A stretch of 64,000 nt of DNA from contig JAJEKB010020985.1 in NCBI GenBank assembly GCA_022393335.1, positions 124,001 to 188,000 on the forward strand. Reading direction: 5' to 3'. Origin of the DNA: Macrotrachela quadricornifera. Its lineage: Eukaryota; Rotifera; Eurotatoria; Philodinida; Philodinidae. Both the position numbers and the translations under genes were made by a program. Below the pieces are notes generated by a model. It searched no databases. It had not been told where the DNA came from and worked only from the letters and a program-made list of their open reading frames with translations. Position 1 is the stretch's first letter, and each line of letters starts with the position of its first letter. Positions 50,046-61,589 of this stretch are shown one piece after another.

Positions 50046-53000
50046 ATGCAAAAACAAGAACATTTTGAACGTTATACACCACAATTTCCTTTACCAGCTG
50101 ATATAACAAGCATGTCTCGACAAGATACTGTTTGTCAATTTTGTGGTGTTTCATATTTAATTCATAATGAAATAAAAGCTCTTGAAACAAAATGTGAAAA
50201 ACTTGAATCTGATTTAGCTTATTATGCTGGAATGAAATCACGTGAAGCAGCTTTAGAACAAATTATACAAAATGAACGAACACATATTTCTGATCTTGAA
50301 TCAGTTGTTAATATTAATACTCATAAGTAAATAGATAAAATTGAATTAATCTTTTAAAGAAAGAAAAAAAAGATCTCTCTCTTTTTTTTTCCATTGAAAT
50401 AGAATCAATGAATTAACAAGAAAACTTCAGTTAATTCAAAATCAATTAGAACAATCAGAAAATGCTCATCAAGAAACGAAGTATAAGTTACTTTTTTTTT
50501 ATTTGAATAATATAACTAATCAGTTGTTTTTAAGAATTTCTATTAAAAAATATTCATCTAATCTACGAATGACACGTAATCAAATGCAAAATATTCGAAA
50601 AGAATATTTATTTTTACAAGATTATTATTTAAAAGATATTCAAAATTGGAAAATTTATTTACAAACTATTGAAAATACATTACAAAAAGGTAAAAAAAAT
50701 TCAATTAACAACTTTTTTGTTTTCTTCAATCATTTATTACATAGAAATACGAACAACAATGGATAACTATACAAAACAAATAAACAATTATCAAATAGAA
50801 ATTAAACAATATCAAGAACAATTAAAGTATGAGTTTTAAATCAGCAGTATAATGAATAAACTATAATTCGCTATTATTAATTGAGTTTAAATTTGTATTT
50901 TTCATCGAACATATAGTTAGATCGATGACTTGAATGATAGATCACCAACTGTATCAAATAAGCTCTCAGATGAATTACAAATATAAAATCTTTGTTCATT
51001 TTCGATAGGATTGAAATGAAAACTATGAGCCAGAAGCAAAATTTTATCATCTTTCCAAATATTAGTTTAGAAACTGTGTCTTAATGTCGATTAGAAAAAG
51101 AAAGTCAATCGGAACAGAATGAAAAGTAGGACATATATATAATAGCTGGACAGAAAAAGAAAAGAAGTAGAACACAATGTTTTGAAATACTTTCAAAAAA
51201 TGTATGAATATTCTACTTAAAAAAAATAATTTATTTTAGCGAAACACAACAATCTTTTCGAGATCTTCAAATAAAATCTCAACAAACTCAACTTCAATCC
51301 AAAGAATCTTATACTATGTATAAATATATTTCTTTTTTTTAATTATATTTTATTTTTTATTTAGAACACAAAATAATTTAGAAACTGCTCGAGAAGAAAT
51401 TGAAATTCAAAAAACTGAATTATCTCGTTTACATCAACAATTATCACAATATCAACAAATTCAAATACAATTACAAAATGAATTAGAACAAATAAAACAA
51501 TATTCAAAACAATTAGAAAAACAAATATCTGATAAAGATGAATCAAAAAAAAATGTTGATCTACTTCTTGATCAATATCGACAACAACTTACAAATGAAA
51601 AAGATCTTCGATTAAGTAATAAAAATAAAAAATAAAGTTAATCTTAATCTCTTACTTCTATTTCTTCTAGAAACTGATTTAGAATTAGAAAATATTCGAT
51701 CAAAATTTCATCAATTAACTAATGAATATGAACAATTAAATACAACTAAAAATGAATTTGAAATAAATGAATTAAATACTCGACGAAAAATTGATGAAAT
51801 AAATCGTTCACGTCAAGCTGTACTTGATCGTACACGTGATGAATATGAAAAATTATTACGAAAATATACTGATCTTGATGAAATCTATCATGAACTTGTT
51901 GATTTACGAGATAAAGATACTTGTAAAAAATAAATATATATATATATTTTTTTTTATTTAAATTATTTTCTTTTTCTATCATAATACAGCAGAATCGAAA
52001 ATAATTCGTTCTGAACTTGAACGTTTACATAATGAAAATATTGAATTAACTAAACAACGTGAAACATATAATATTACACATGATATTCAAATAAAAAAAC
52101 TTCATGATATGTATTCAATTAAATTACGTGAAGCTGAACAATGGCCTGATCGTCTTCAATCAGAATTAAATCATGAACGTGAACAACATCGAATACAAAT
52201 GAATGAACTTGAACATCGTCTTAAAGAAAATTTTCTAATTGTATTTAAATTTTATTTTAAAAAAAAAATCATAATATTAAATATATTTAATTATAGGAAT
52301 TAAATATTGAAAAACAAAAATATACTGGTCTATTACGTAAATATGAACATGATTGTGGTCATTCAACAGAACAACTTCGTCATGAATTAATTTCAACTGA
52401 AAAAGTAACTATTGAACAAAGACAATATTATACCAAACAAATTGATCAACTTGAAAAAGATAAAATTGATTTAAAAAAAGAATTAGATACATTAAGAGAT
52501 GTTCTTAAAGAATTACATGAACAAATTAGTAAGAAAAAAATTTTTTTTTTATTTTTACATATAGATTAAAATATTATTTTATCTTCTAGATAATCAACAA
52601 ACAATAGATAATGATCGAATTAATAATTTACAATTAAAAGAAGATTTGTTAGCAAAAGAAACAAGTCTATTTCAAGCACAATCAATTATAAATGAATTAC
52701 AAAAAGATTTAGAACAAACACGAGAAGAAGTATCGAAATTTATTTATTCAATAAGAACAGTCATTAGAACTATATGTTTATAGTTTTAAACCGATATCTA
52801 TTGACATTTTGCTTGAGATCTATAAGATGTAGTCAGAAATTAGCCATAAAAAGCTTCGGTAGTTTGTTTTTGATATTAATCAGATAGCATTACAATTATT
52901 GAATTAAAATTTATAGAGACAGTCAATCTGTACATTTTAATCAATAAAAATTGTTTTCTATGTGAATAAGTTAAATTAACTTATTTCTATCTATCTGTAT

Positions 53001-53685
53001 AAGTCTTTCATCAAAATATCATCTCTCTTTTACACATAATAAAAAAAATACTAATTTTCTCACAAAATTTCACTCAGTTGTATAAAAGTTTTATATGTAT
53101 ATAAATTATTTTAATTGTCTTTTTTTTATGTAGATGCAAACTTTACAAGAAACTGTTCATAAAGAATGTACAGAACGTGAACAATTAAAAGATTCACTTA
53201 TTGATGCACGTCAACAATTACTTGCATTAAAGAAAAATGGTTTAGAACAAAAAAAAATATATATATATTGATTTTATAAATATATTTTGTTTTAAATAGG
53301 TGTTCTCAATGGTGGAACTGTATCTCGATCACTTCATTCACCACCTGTAGCTTTTGAAGATATTGAAAAACGTGTATCAGGACCTCTACCATATTCTCAA
53401 AATCAATATCGTAATAAAATCTCTTCATTTATTCAATCTGAACCAGCAACACGTGATAATAGTCTTCCTGGTGATAGTGCTGATTTAACGGCTAGACCAA
53501 TATCAACATCTCAAAATGTTCAATATCGTTATAAAGCACTTCCACCTATTCATTCACAGCAACAACTACAACAACAACAAAAACAAAGACAACATCGAAA
53601 TGGAAATATTTCATCATCAAATAAATCAGAACAATTACTTGAAAATCAAAGACGTATTGCTCGATTTATTAAACATATCAAATGA
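50046..53685 (+). CDS. LEKR1-like coiled-coil protein
   Basis: Twelve exons: 50046-50326, 50403-50480, 50535-50689, 50745-50826, 51240-51317, 51365-51615, 51671-51922, 51990-52240, 52297-52528, 52590-52729, 53134-53239, 53300-53685; 763 aa, with every phase matching. The N-terminus has a conserved-looking block (MSRQDTVCQFCGVSYLIHNEIK) with a CxxC pair, which I associate with LEKR1-type proteins. Long Glu/Gln/Lys-rich coiled coil fills about residues 55-620. The C-terminus is polar with a Gln run. The cellular role is not established; a centrosomal or ciliary scaffold is plausible. An ATTGTAG acceptor ends 2 nt before the ATG, so a leader exon or trans-splice is likely. Introns 4 (413 nt) and 10 (404 nt) are unusually long for the gene. 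Confidence 0.72.
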
Positions 53686-53973
53686 ATCAAAAATCAATGA
53701 GCTTTGCTTTAATTTTATGTATTTATTTGTGTTTTTTTCTTCTTTTTTATTCATCACATTTTGTGCTTTTTGCCAAATGTGTATCTCTTTCTTTTGAGCT
53801 TATTATTCGCTAACTACTCAATGTTTTTTCATGTACACACATTGATATTCATCAAGAATTTTCTTTGAAATATTTTAATTTGTGATGATTCTCAGTATTC
53901 GAATAGATAAGTGTTCGGTTTGGAATTAATTGTAAAAAATCACATATTTTTGCATTTGAAATTTTATTCATCA

Positions 53974-55042
53974 ATAGAGTCACCTGGGGTAATTCGGATC
54001 ACCTAAGCAATTTTATTTGAGATACTTCGGATCATCTCAGCTATTCTATCTGGGTAATTCAAATCATTCCAGCTGTTTTAGTTGGAGATAGAATATAAAA
54101 CTTCTAGCACTTTTACGATTCGTTGTTGACTAATACTCGTCTTAGAAAAGTTGTTCAGCTCACTTTTCTCTATCTTCTCACCAAAAATCACCTATCATTC
54201 TATGAGATGTATGTGACATCTTTTTAATTCATTAAACTGCTAAAAAAAAGTAACTTCTTGCATATATCGGGTGACGGACATTTCGCACGAAGTCATTTCG
54301 AACACCCAACATGTGTCCAGATGTTCGGAAATAAGATTTTAGCCCAAAAAAATTTTGACAGGAATCCGTAATCAATTTTGGACCGGAAATCATAATGGAA
54401 AAACAGGAAGATTGAAAAGGTGTCATAGGGAGTTCGAAACGGAATGCTCACTGCTATGTGCTACGTAATGTTCGGAGATCGGAATGTAACTCGTGGGGTA
54501 TTTTTTATGGAAAAGGTCAAAAGATCATCATGAAAATGGCTGGGTGTTTGTAACTGATTTACCTGGAGATCATAGCAGATTTATTCTGACGTTTGTAACG
54601 GTTATAGAGCTTTTTCTTTCTTTTCTATAATCAAGAATAAATAAAAAAACAAGTAAGTCATTTGACATTTTTTAAAGAAGAGTAAATATGAATGTACAGT
54701 CCCAAACTCCCTGTCTTCTTCATTACGATTTCCAGATATTCGCTACACTTATTTGCCTTAAGTTCCATTACGATCTTTCGGTAATTTTCATTTCGAATTC
54801 AAGTCAAATTTCAGGATTTTATCTCTAAGAAAGTAACTCTCGATGTTCGTTACGATCTTCCGGACAATATTGATTACCAACACCCTGATTTTTCAATTTT
54901 TTATTGATTTTAGTCATTCCGAACTCTCGTACACTTAATTTCGAACACCCTGTCTTTTTTCTTATGTCTGGAAATCGTAACGGACATCTTCTACAGGAGA
55001 TCGTAATGAAAAAGTGGTGCGAAATGTCCGTTTCCCCATATA
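53974..55042 (+). repeat. Left arm of an 8.2-kb inverted-repeat unit
   Basis: Starts ATAGAGTCACCTGGGG and ends with the inner border of an embedded 0.78-kb element. The reverse complement of 60792-62202 follows the same order: border, TAATTCGGATCA motifs, GTTTTAGTTGGAGATAGAATATA, GATGTATGTGACATC, then the embedded element. Compared with the right arm it carries about 108 extra bp (near 54112-54205) and lacks about 400 bp found only on the right. Divergence looks like scattered substitutions. Confidence 0.82.
54262..55042 (+). mobile_element. Embedded 0.78-kb element, copy 1
   Basis: Bounded by its own inverted termini: ATATATCGGGTGACGGACATTTCGCAC at the left and the complement of ATATATGGGGAAACGGACATTTCGCAC at the right. 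The inside is packed with short recurring words (ACGATCTCCGGA-like, TTCGAACACCC-like), giving a quasi-repetitive body. Open frames on both strands (54232-54426, 54825-55082, 54904-55089) arise from these repeats and are not genes. A second copy in inverted orientation lies at 60792-61589. Confidence 0.72.
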
Positions 55043-55769
55043 TCTTCACGTTTCTTCTTGTAACACTTGAGACTAAACACAAGATTTAAAAGAGAAAGAT
55101 TTTACTTAGGGTTGACCAGAGATATTTAGAACGATGTTTAAGTTTTTATAAAATATTTATTATTGAGAGGTTTATTGTATAAATATATAGTGAAATGTCT
55201 CGTCTATAATTCTAAGTCTTTTCGATAAAGTCTATACTATAGTGAATATATAAATATTCCTCATTCATGGTTTCAGTATATTTTGAAATTTCGCCGGTTT
55301 TTCTTCCTCTCTCATATAATATTTTCTGACGTTAGATACTTAAATATTACATTTCACGCTATAAATAGATTGGGAGATCTTTCATTGAATTAGTTCATTC
55401 GATTCACCTCGTTTTTTCGTGTGAATAAATAAGCACTTCTGAATTCTGCTTTGTATCAAATATTAAGCTCGTTTTGAACCTGCGACAGCGTGCGAAATTC
55501 GGAAATATATTCGAACCTCGAACTTCCCTTTTCTCAAAGAAAGGGTTATATCGGAGATAATATGCTGCCAAAAATTAATAAAGTTTGTCCGTCTGTCCAA
55601 GCCAGTCAGAAAAAGCATGAATTTTATCAATACCAATAACTGTTAATCTTTGTTGAATTCATTGGCCAAAAGTTTGCGGGGTCGAGAACCGACTGGTAGA
55701 ATTAGTTTTTCAACATTTTTTACAAAAAATGTTTTTTAGTAAAAAGAAAGGTGTTTTAGCAAAAAAGAA

Positions 55770-56390
55770 TTTTTTATAAAGTTTCACCGAAGGTATTCGG
55801 GGCAGAGGATTCGAAGCAGAAATGGGACCGATTCGGTTTTTGAAAGAACCAAACTGATCGACCGTAGCTGAAACCGGTTCGGTTGCTAACAGTTTAAAAA
55901 TTCGATTGGTTGCGTTCGGCTCGGTTAACGGTTTTTCCGGTTACGGTCGGTTCGGTTGACATTCTTTAAAAAATTCGGTCGGTTATATTTGGTTCATTTG
56001 CAAAGAATCGAATTTATTTTTTTACTGCAGTTCAGTGAGTTTTTTCGCGAAACATAGGAGAAAATGATGAAACAATATAATTAAGTGTCACTTACTACCC
56101 AGATGATATTACGTATTTTTTGATTAAGTGAAAATAAATTATAAAGATTTGTGTATACTTGAATATCTTCTTATGAAGCGCTAATGTCATAATTTACATC
56201 AATAAACTTCACTATTGCTAAATTAGGTTCAGTTCCACTAGGTTTAAAGTTTTCTAGATTCGGTCGATTATGTTCTGTTCAGTTGAAAGTTTTTAAAAAA
56301 TCGGGCAATTATACTCGGATTGGTTACAGTTTTTTTCGATTACGGTCGGTTCGGTTAAGGAAAAAGTCCAACCGATACCATCTCTGTTAG
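55770..56390. repeat. Degenerate CGGTTCGGTT repeat tract
   Basis: The words GGTTCGGTT, CGGTCGGTT and GGTTACGGTCGGTTCGGTT recur irregularly over about 600 bp (for example near 55875, 55935 and 56345). There is no strict period. It looks like a decayed satellite or low-complexity element in the spacer of the inverted-repeat unit. Confidence 0.55.
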
Positions 56391-57431
56391 CTATTCATCA
56401 CAGGCGCATTACGTAAAAAATTAGTCTTCATTTGTTAAGTCTGCACTGAGAAATAAAACTTTGTCACTAACAGCGAATAATTCTCAAATGATTGATTTAT
56501 TCATATATCTATTTTTGCCTATATTCAGTATGACTCAAAAATTCCGTTTTGATTGCAGAAGATACGAAATTATCTGCTCTACAAAATCTCTATATCTCAC
56601 ACGTACACTGCGCCGTTTGGATAATACTTTCACGGTTGTTTTTTCAAAATCCTACGTTGCTCGAAAGTGTTGATTGACTTGTACATTGAAATTTTCAAAA
56701 TTTGGATGATGAAACGCAGAAGTTACACAATCTGGATGATTGTGCTCAGTTCACTGAACATTTTTATAGCACCTTCTTCTCTCAATTGCAACATTATTTC
56801 CAAAAAAAAATCATCAAAATTATTATACGAAATCGAAAATTTTTACTTTTTATCTGTTGTTATTCTGCATTATTTCTTAAAATAAGGAAATAAAATGGTG
56901 GGTTTTCTAGAGTAGAAGATTCTCTATTGAATGAGCTCTGAATCAACTCTTTGGATTGCTAGAAAGTGCCTCAAATACACAGGACAATAGTGGTCATTTT
57001 ACTTTGCACCATTCATTATTTATTTCGTTATTAAAGAACAAACAGCATCTCCTACTTTCTTGTTTAATTTTTCACAATAGTGTTGTTTATTCTCACATTT
57101 ATATCACAGACACATGTCTCGTTACTCAATATATCCTGAAATTTTCAATCATAATCAACAAGATTTAATATAGATATCTTTTCATCAAGCTATAACACTT
57201 AAAAATCTTAACGATTGTTTTCTATTTATGATAGTAATATAATTTAATAAAAAACTTAAAGTATACTTAAATCAAGTGATCATATAAATGAAATGAAAAG
57301 TAATAGTAATAAATAGTTTTAATAATCTCTATAAATCTCTTACAAAATCTATTTTCAATTTTCTATTCAGATTGTGAATATTTTGAATAATCTATGAAAA
57401 TACAGCAAGTATCAAAATATCAGGCTTAAGA

Positions 57432-59122
57432 ATGATACGAATACTTCTGTTTATTGGAATTATTTTTCAATTCACTGATTTCATTTCTTTAACAAATGCA
57501 ATGATTATAAATAAAGATCAAGTTCAGCATTTATCTCCTGATTTTCGATATGCATCATCAATGAATATTGATGAAGTTATGAATCATCTTAATGTATTAC
57601 AAAATATTGCAACAGAAGAAAATGGTAATCGAGCTATTATATCAACTGGTTATAATCGTACACTTGATTATATCACTAATTATTTATCGTCAAACACAAA
57701 TTTTAAAGTAACAAAAACATTTTTTTTTATACCAATTGTTACATTTCTTCATAATCCAACATTATCTTCTAAAATTAATGGACTTATTAAAATATACACT
57801 CATTCATTCAATCTTAACATAGCAGACTTCCATCACGTTATGTATTCAGGATCCATTAATATCAATACTGATGTTCCTTTGACAGTTATTCCTAACTTAG
57901 GTTGTTTTGATGCAGATTGGCTTGCCGCACGTCCACCACCTACTGGTTTTGTAGCAATTGTTAAACGAGGTGATTGTACTTTTGAGAATAAAGCCATTCT
58001 TGCAGCCAAATACAATGTAGCTGCATTATTACTATATAATGATGGAATAACGACTGACCGTATTCAACCTATTTATATCAGTCTTAGTCAAAATAATTTG
58101 GTGCCAGCACTCTTTCTTTCCTACATTGTGGGTCAATCACTTGTCAATGCAGCAAATGATCCATCACGAATCGTAACTGTTCGTCTTTCTATTTCGGTTG
58201 AAACCACATCAAATCCTGTAGGTAACATTTGTGCTGATACACCGACTGGTGATGTTACTCAAACAATTTTGATTGGTAGTCATAGTGATAGTGTTCACGC
58301 CGGACCAGGCATCAATGATAATGGTAAGTTAATATATTGAATCATACTGAAATATGTCTCTCCTTTTTTACAGGCAGTGGTAGTGCAGCAAATCTTGCTT
58401 TAGCTGCTACACTTTCACGTCTTGTACAAACGTCAAATTATGCTGCATATAAATATCGTATTCGATTTTGTTGGTGGGGTGCTCAAGAACTAGGTCTTCT
58501 TGGTTCTGATTTTCATGTTAAAGAAGCAATCAAATCGACTATAATTGGTGAACGAATTACAGATTATTTAGTCAACATTGATTTGGACATGCTTGGTTCA
58601 CCAAATTTTATATTTGGTATTTATGATGACAAACTATTTGCTACTATACCCGCATCAGCTAAACCAGGAAGTAGTAAAATTACAACATTGTTTACAGATT
58701 GGTTCACTAGAAATAAGTTACCATTGGATCATATTGAATTCGTGGGTCGTAGCGATTATGCTCCATTTTTAGCAGCAGGTATCGTTGCAGGTGGCCTCTG
58801 CTCAGGCAGAGACGAAGTCAAGACAGTAGAACAACGCAGTCGCTATGAAGCAGCGCTTGGTTCAGGTCTAGGTGGAACTTCAGGTGTCAGTATGGATGTA
58901 TGTTATCATATGCCATGTGATACAATTACCAATATCAATAAGTTTGCTTTGGATAAGATGGTACAGGCAGCCGCATATATTATTGAAAGTATGGCACAAC
59001 AATCAGATTTAAAAGTATGGTTATATCCTACTGAAGAAATTGAACAAATGAGCAAACAGTCGCAACAACGACAATATGAATATAATTCTATTAACGAATA
59101 TTTCGGACTGCCTTATAATTAA
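57432..59122 (+). CDS. Secreted M28 metallopeptidase with PA domain (aminopeptidase Y-like)
   Basis: Two exons, 57432-58323 and 58374-59122, joined through a split Gly codon; 546 aa. A signal peptide covers about 1-23. A PA (protease-associated) domain lies at about 135-250 (GFVAIVKRGDCTFENKAILA). The M28 core follows: GSHSDSV with H284, GINDNGSGSAAN with bridging D296, WWGAQELGLLGS (331-342), NIDLDMLG with D369, and CYHMPCDT with the last His ligand. In active M28 enzymes the GA-E-E pair gives the general base and a metal ligand. Here the first Glu is Gln (Q335), so activity is uncertain although all metal ligands remain. The gene sits alone in the spacer of an 8.2-kb inverted-repeat unit. 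Confidence 0.92.
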
Positions 59123-60791
59123 CATTTTTTTTAAATGTCTTTTTAAAAAAAATGATAACAGTATAATATTCAATCTATCTTTCGTTTTTTTATTTCAAAT
59201 TTTTATCTGAAGTCAAATAAAACTAAAACAGATGACTAAATACTCACATTTTTACCAAATTCTTTCAATTAAAAAAGAAAATTATGTTGTTAATGTGGTA
59301 CGATACATAGCATTTATCATTTTTTCTTCTTTCATTCTGGATATACTCGCAATGATCTCGAACACAAAAAGAAACAAAGTATTCCTCCAAACATTATAAT
59401 ATAATTTCAGATAGAAAAATGGTATATTATTGTCAGAGATGTAGCAATTGATTTCATTTCACAGTAATTAGCTTTACAAATAACGAAACATTTTTTTTGG
59501 ACTGTTTTTTTTCCAAGTTTCAAAATAATTAAAAGCGTTGGAGTGGAATAATCATACAACAGCTGATTCTTATTGATGACATATTACTGGTGATAAGTTG
59601 CTACTCCCTCTGAAGTTTATCGATAGGTCAAAATTGTGACTTGAGATTTTGGCCATGTGTGTAATGAGGGATGCTGATTGCCAACACTAACTCGGCATCG
59701 GTATAATGTAAAAGGACAGCATTATAGTGACCATGTATGTATGAACAAACGGTGTTGAATGACGAGATCAAACAGACTATTGAATTGGACTCTGATTGGT
59801 ATTTTATCGATTTTTGCCGATATGTAACAAAGTCTGGCAGACTCCCATCAGAATCTGTCAAATTCCAATCCGATCCACGTAACAAAAATCGTTTCTCTCG
59901 ACTCCAAACACTTTTGGTGAAATTCTTTCACTCTGATGAGAAGCTATTAGGATCAAACTGAGTTTGTTTCGATCTAGGCAGATACATTTACTCTTACATT
60001 ATCAACTAGGTTCATTGTTAACCCATTTTCAAGTTGAGAATTTTTTTGTAACAAACAGAGCGTGAAATGTAATTCATATTTCTTGTTTCAAATAAAGAAA
60101 ACCTATTACTTTAATACGTTTTTTTAGATAGAATTAGATATGCAAATGGTATACATGAAACGAGGATAATTATTAAAAAAATGGAAATACATTCGTACTA
60201 TTTGTGAGCAATCATCTACGAACACAACTCTTTCTTCCATTTCTATATTTCGCACAACTATCCCTATGTAATTATACAGTATGAATTAAATATAAGTAAA
60301 ATTTATTTTTATCTTTTTAACCGCCCATCATTTTTCAAAAAATTTATTTGTAAACATGTAATAGGACTTGTGATACGACTTAAGTACTGCAAACCTCCAC
60401 CTGCAGCTAAGGATGTAAAAATGGATGAGAAAAGGAAACGTGGTCCACCTAAAAAAAGCTACTAAAGCTTTAATAACAAAATAATTTGAATTATTTGTCC
60501 TTGGTTATTTATCATCACTCAATATTATAATTGCCAAAATTCACTTCTTTATTTGTTAAAACTAATAAATTATTGTTAAAAAAGTTTTTTTTATTGATCA
60601 GATTAAATAAATTATTGGTAATTCAAGCTTTATTAATTTATCATTTTTCATATATTTAATCGTCATATTATTTTATTGATCGTTCAGTATTTTTATTGAT
60701 CTTTCTGTATTTTTTTATTTATCAATTAGATACAAGCCTTTTAAAAATAATAAATATTGTGTATTTAATATGTATCTTTATCGATAGTAAT
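59123..60791. other. Spacer downstream of the peptidase gene
   Basis: AT-rich, ending at the right inverted-repeat arm. Overlapping open frames at 59628-59961 on both strands have no domain. The SWIM-finger fragment at 60313-60465 is the only coding relic I recognise. Confidence 0.45.
60313..60465 (+). pseudogene. C-terminal fragment of a SWIM zinc-finger protein (MULE transposase-type)
   Basis: One frame reads about 50 residues to a TAA at 60463-60465. It contains FFKKFICKHVIGLVIRLKYC followed by KPPPAAKDV and KRKRGPPKK. FxKxxxCKHVxGLxIRLK is the second half of the SWIM Cx2C...CxH finger, followed by a basic AT-hook-like tail. The first Cys of the finger is Arg here and the upstream part is missing, so it is a relic. 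SWIM fingers occur at the C-terminus of Mutator-like transposases and in some cellular proteins. No DDE domain was found. Confidence 0.5.
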
Positions 60792-61589
60792 TATTGGGAA
60801 ACAGACATTTCGCACCACTTTTTCATTACGATCTCCTGTAGAAGATGTCCGTTGCGATTTCCAGACATAAGAAAAAAGACAGTGTTCGGAATTAAGTGTG
60901 CAGGAGTTCGGAATGACTAAAATCAATAAAAAATTGAAAAATCAGGGTGTTGGTAATCAATGTTGTCCGGAAGATCGTAACGAATATCAAGAGTTACTTT
61001 CTTAGAGATAAAATCCTGAAATTTGACCGGAATTCGGAATGAAAGTTACCGGAAGATCGTAATAATAAAAACAGGGAGATAGTAATAGAACTTAAGGCAA
61101 ATAAGTGTAGCGAATATCTGGAAATCGTGATGAAGAAGACAGGGAGTTCGGGACTGTACATTCATATTTACTCTTCTTTAAAAAATGTCAAATGACTTAC
61201 TTGTTTTTTATATATTCTTGATTATAAAAAAGAAAGAAAAAACTCTATAACCGTTACAAACGTCAGAATAAATCTGCTATGATCTCCAGGTACATCAGTT
61301 ACGAACACCCGGCCATTTTCATGATGATCTTTTGACCTTTTTCATAAAAAATATCCCACGAGTTACATTCCGAACATCTGGTCTTTTTCATTCCGATCTC
61401 CGGACATTACGTAGCACATAGCAGTGAGCATTCCGTTTCGAACTCCTTATGGCACCTTTTCAATCTTTCTGTTTTTCCATTACGATTTCCTGTCAAGAAT
61501 TTCTTGGGCTAAAATCTCATTTCCGAACACCTGGACATATGTTGGATGTTCGAAATGACTTCGTGCGAAATGTCCATCACCCAATATAT
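60792..61589 (-). mobile_element. Embedded 0.8-kb element, copy 2 (inverted)
   Basis: Same element as at 54262-55042, in opposite orientation. The ends are ATTATTGGGAAACAGACATTTCGCAC and the complement of ATATATTGGGTGATGGACATTTCGCAC. Word order inside is preserved with scattered changes. The sequence beyond the inner border does not match the other copy, which places the edge of the inverted repeat exactly at this element's end. Confidence 0.72.

Larger units (their letters stand above)
53686..57431. other. Repeat-rich intergenic region
   Basis: Contains the left arm of the long inverted repeat (53974-55042) and a degenerate CGGTTCGGTT repeat tract (about 55770-56390). Open frames in 56461-57168 carry no domain. 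No gene called. Confidence 0.5.

Noticed and set aside
54232..55089. Overlapping open frames on both strands
   Set aside because: They lie over the embedded repeat element and recur in its inverted copy; they follow repeat words, not a protein family.
59628..59961. Overlapping open frames of 85 (-) and 74 (+) codons
   Set aside because: Mutual shadows with no recognisable domain; too little to call a gene.
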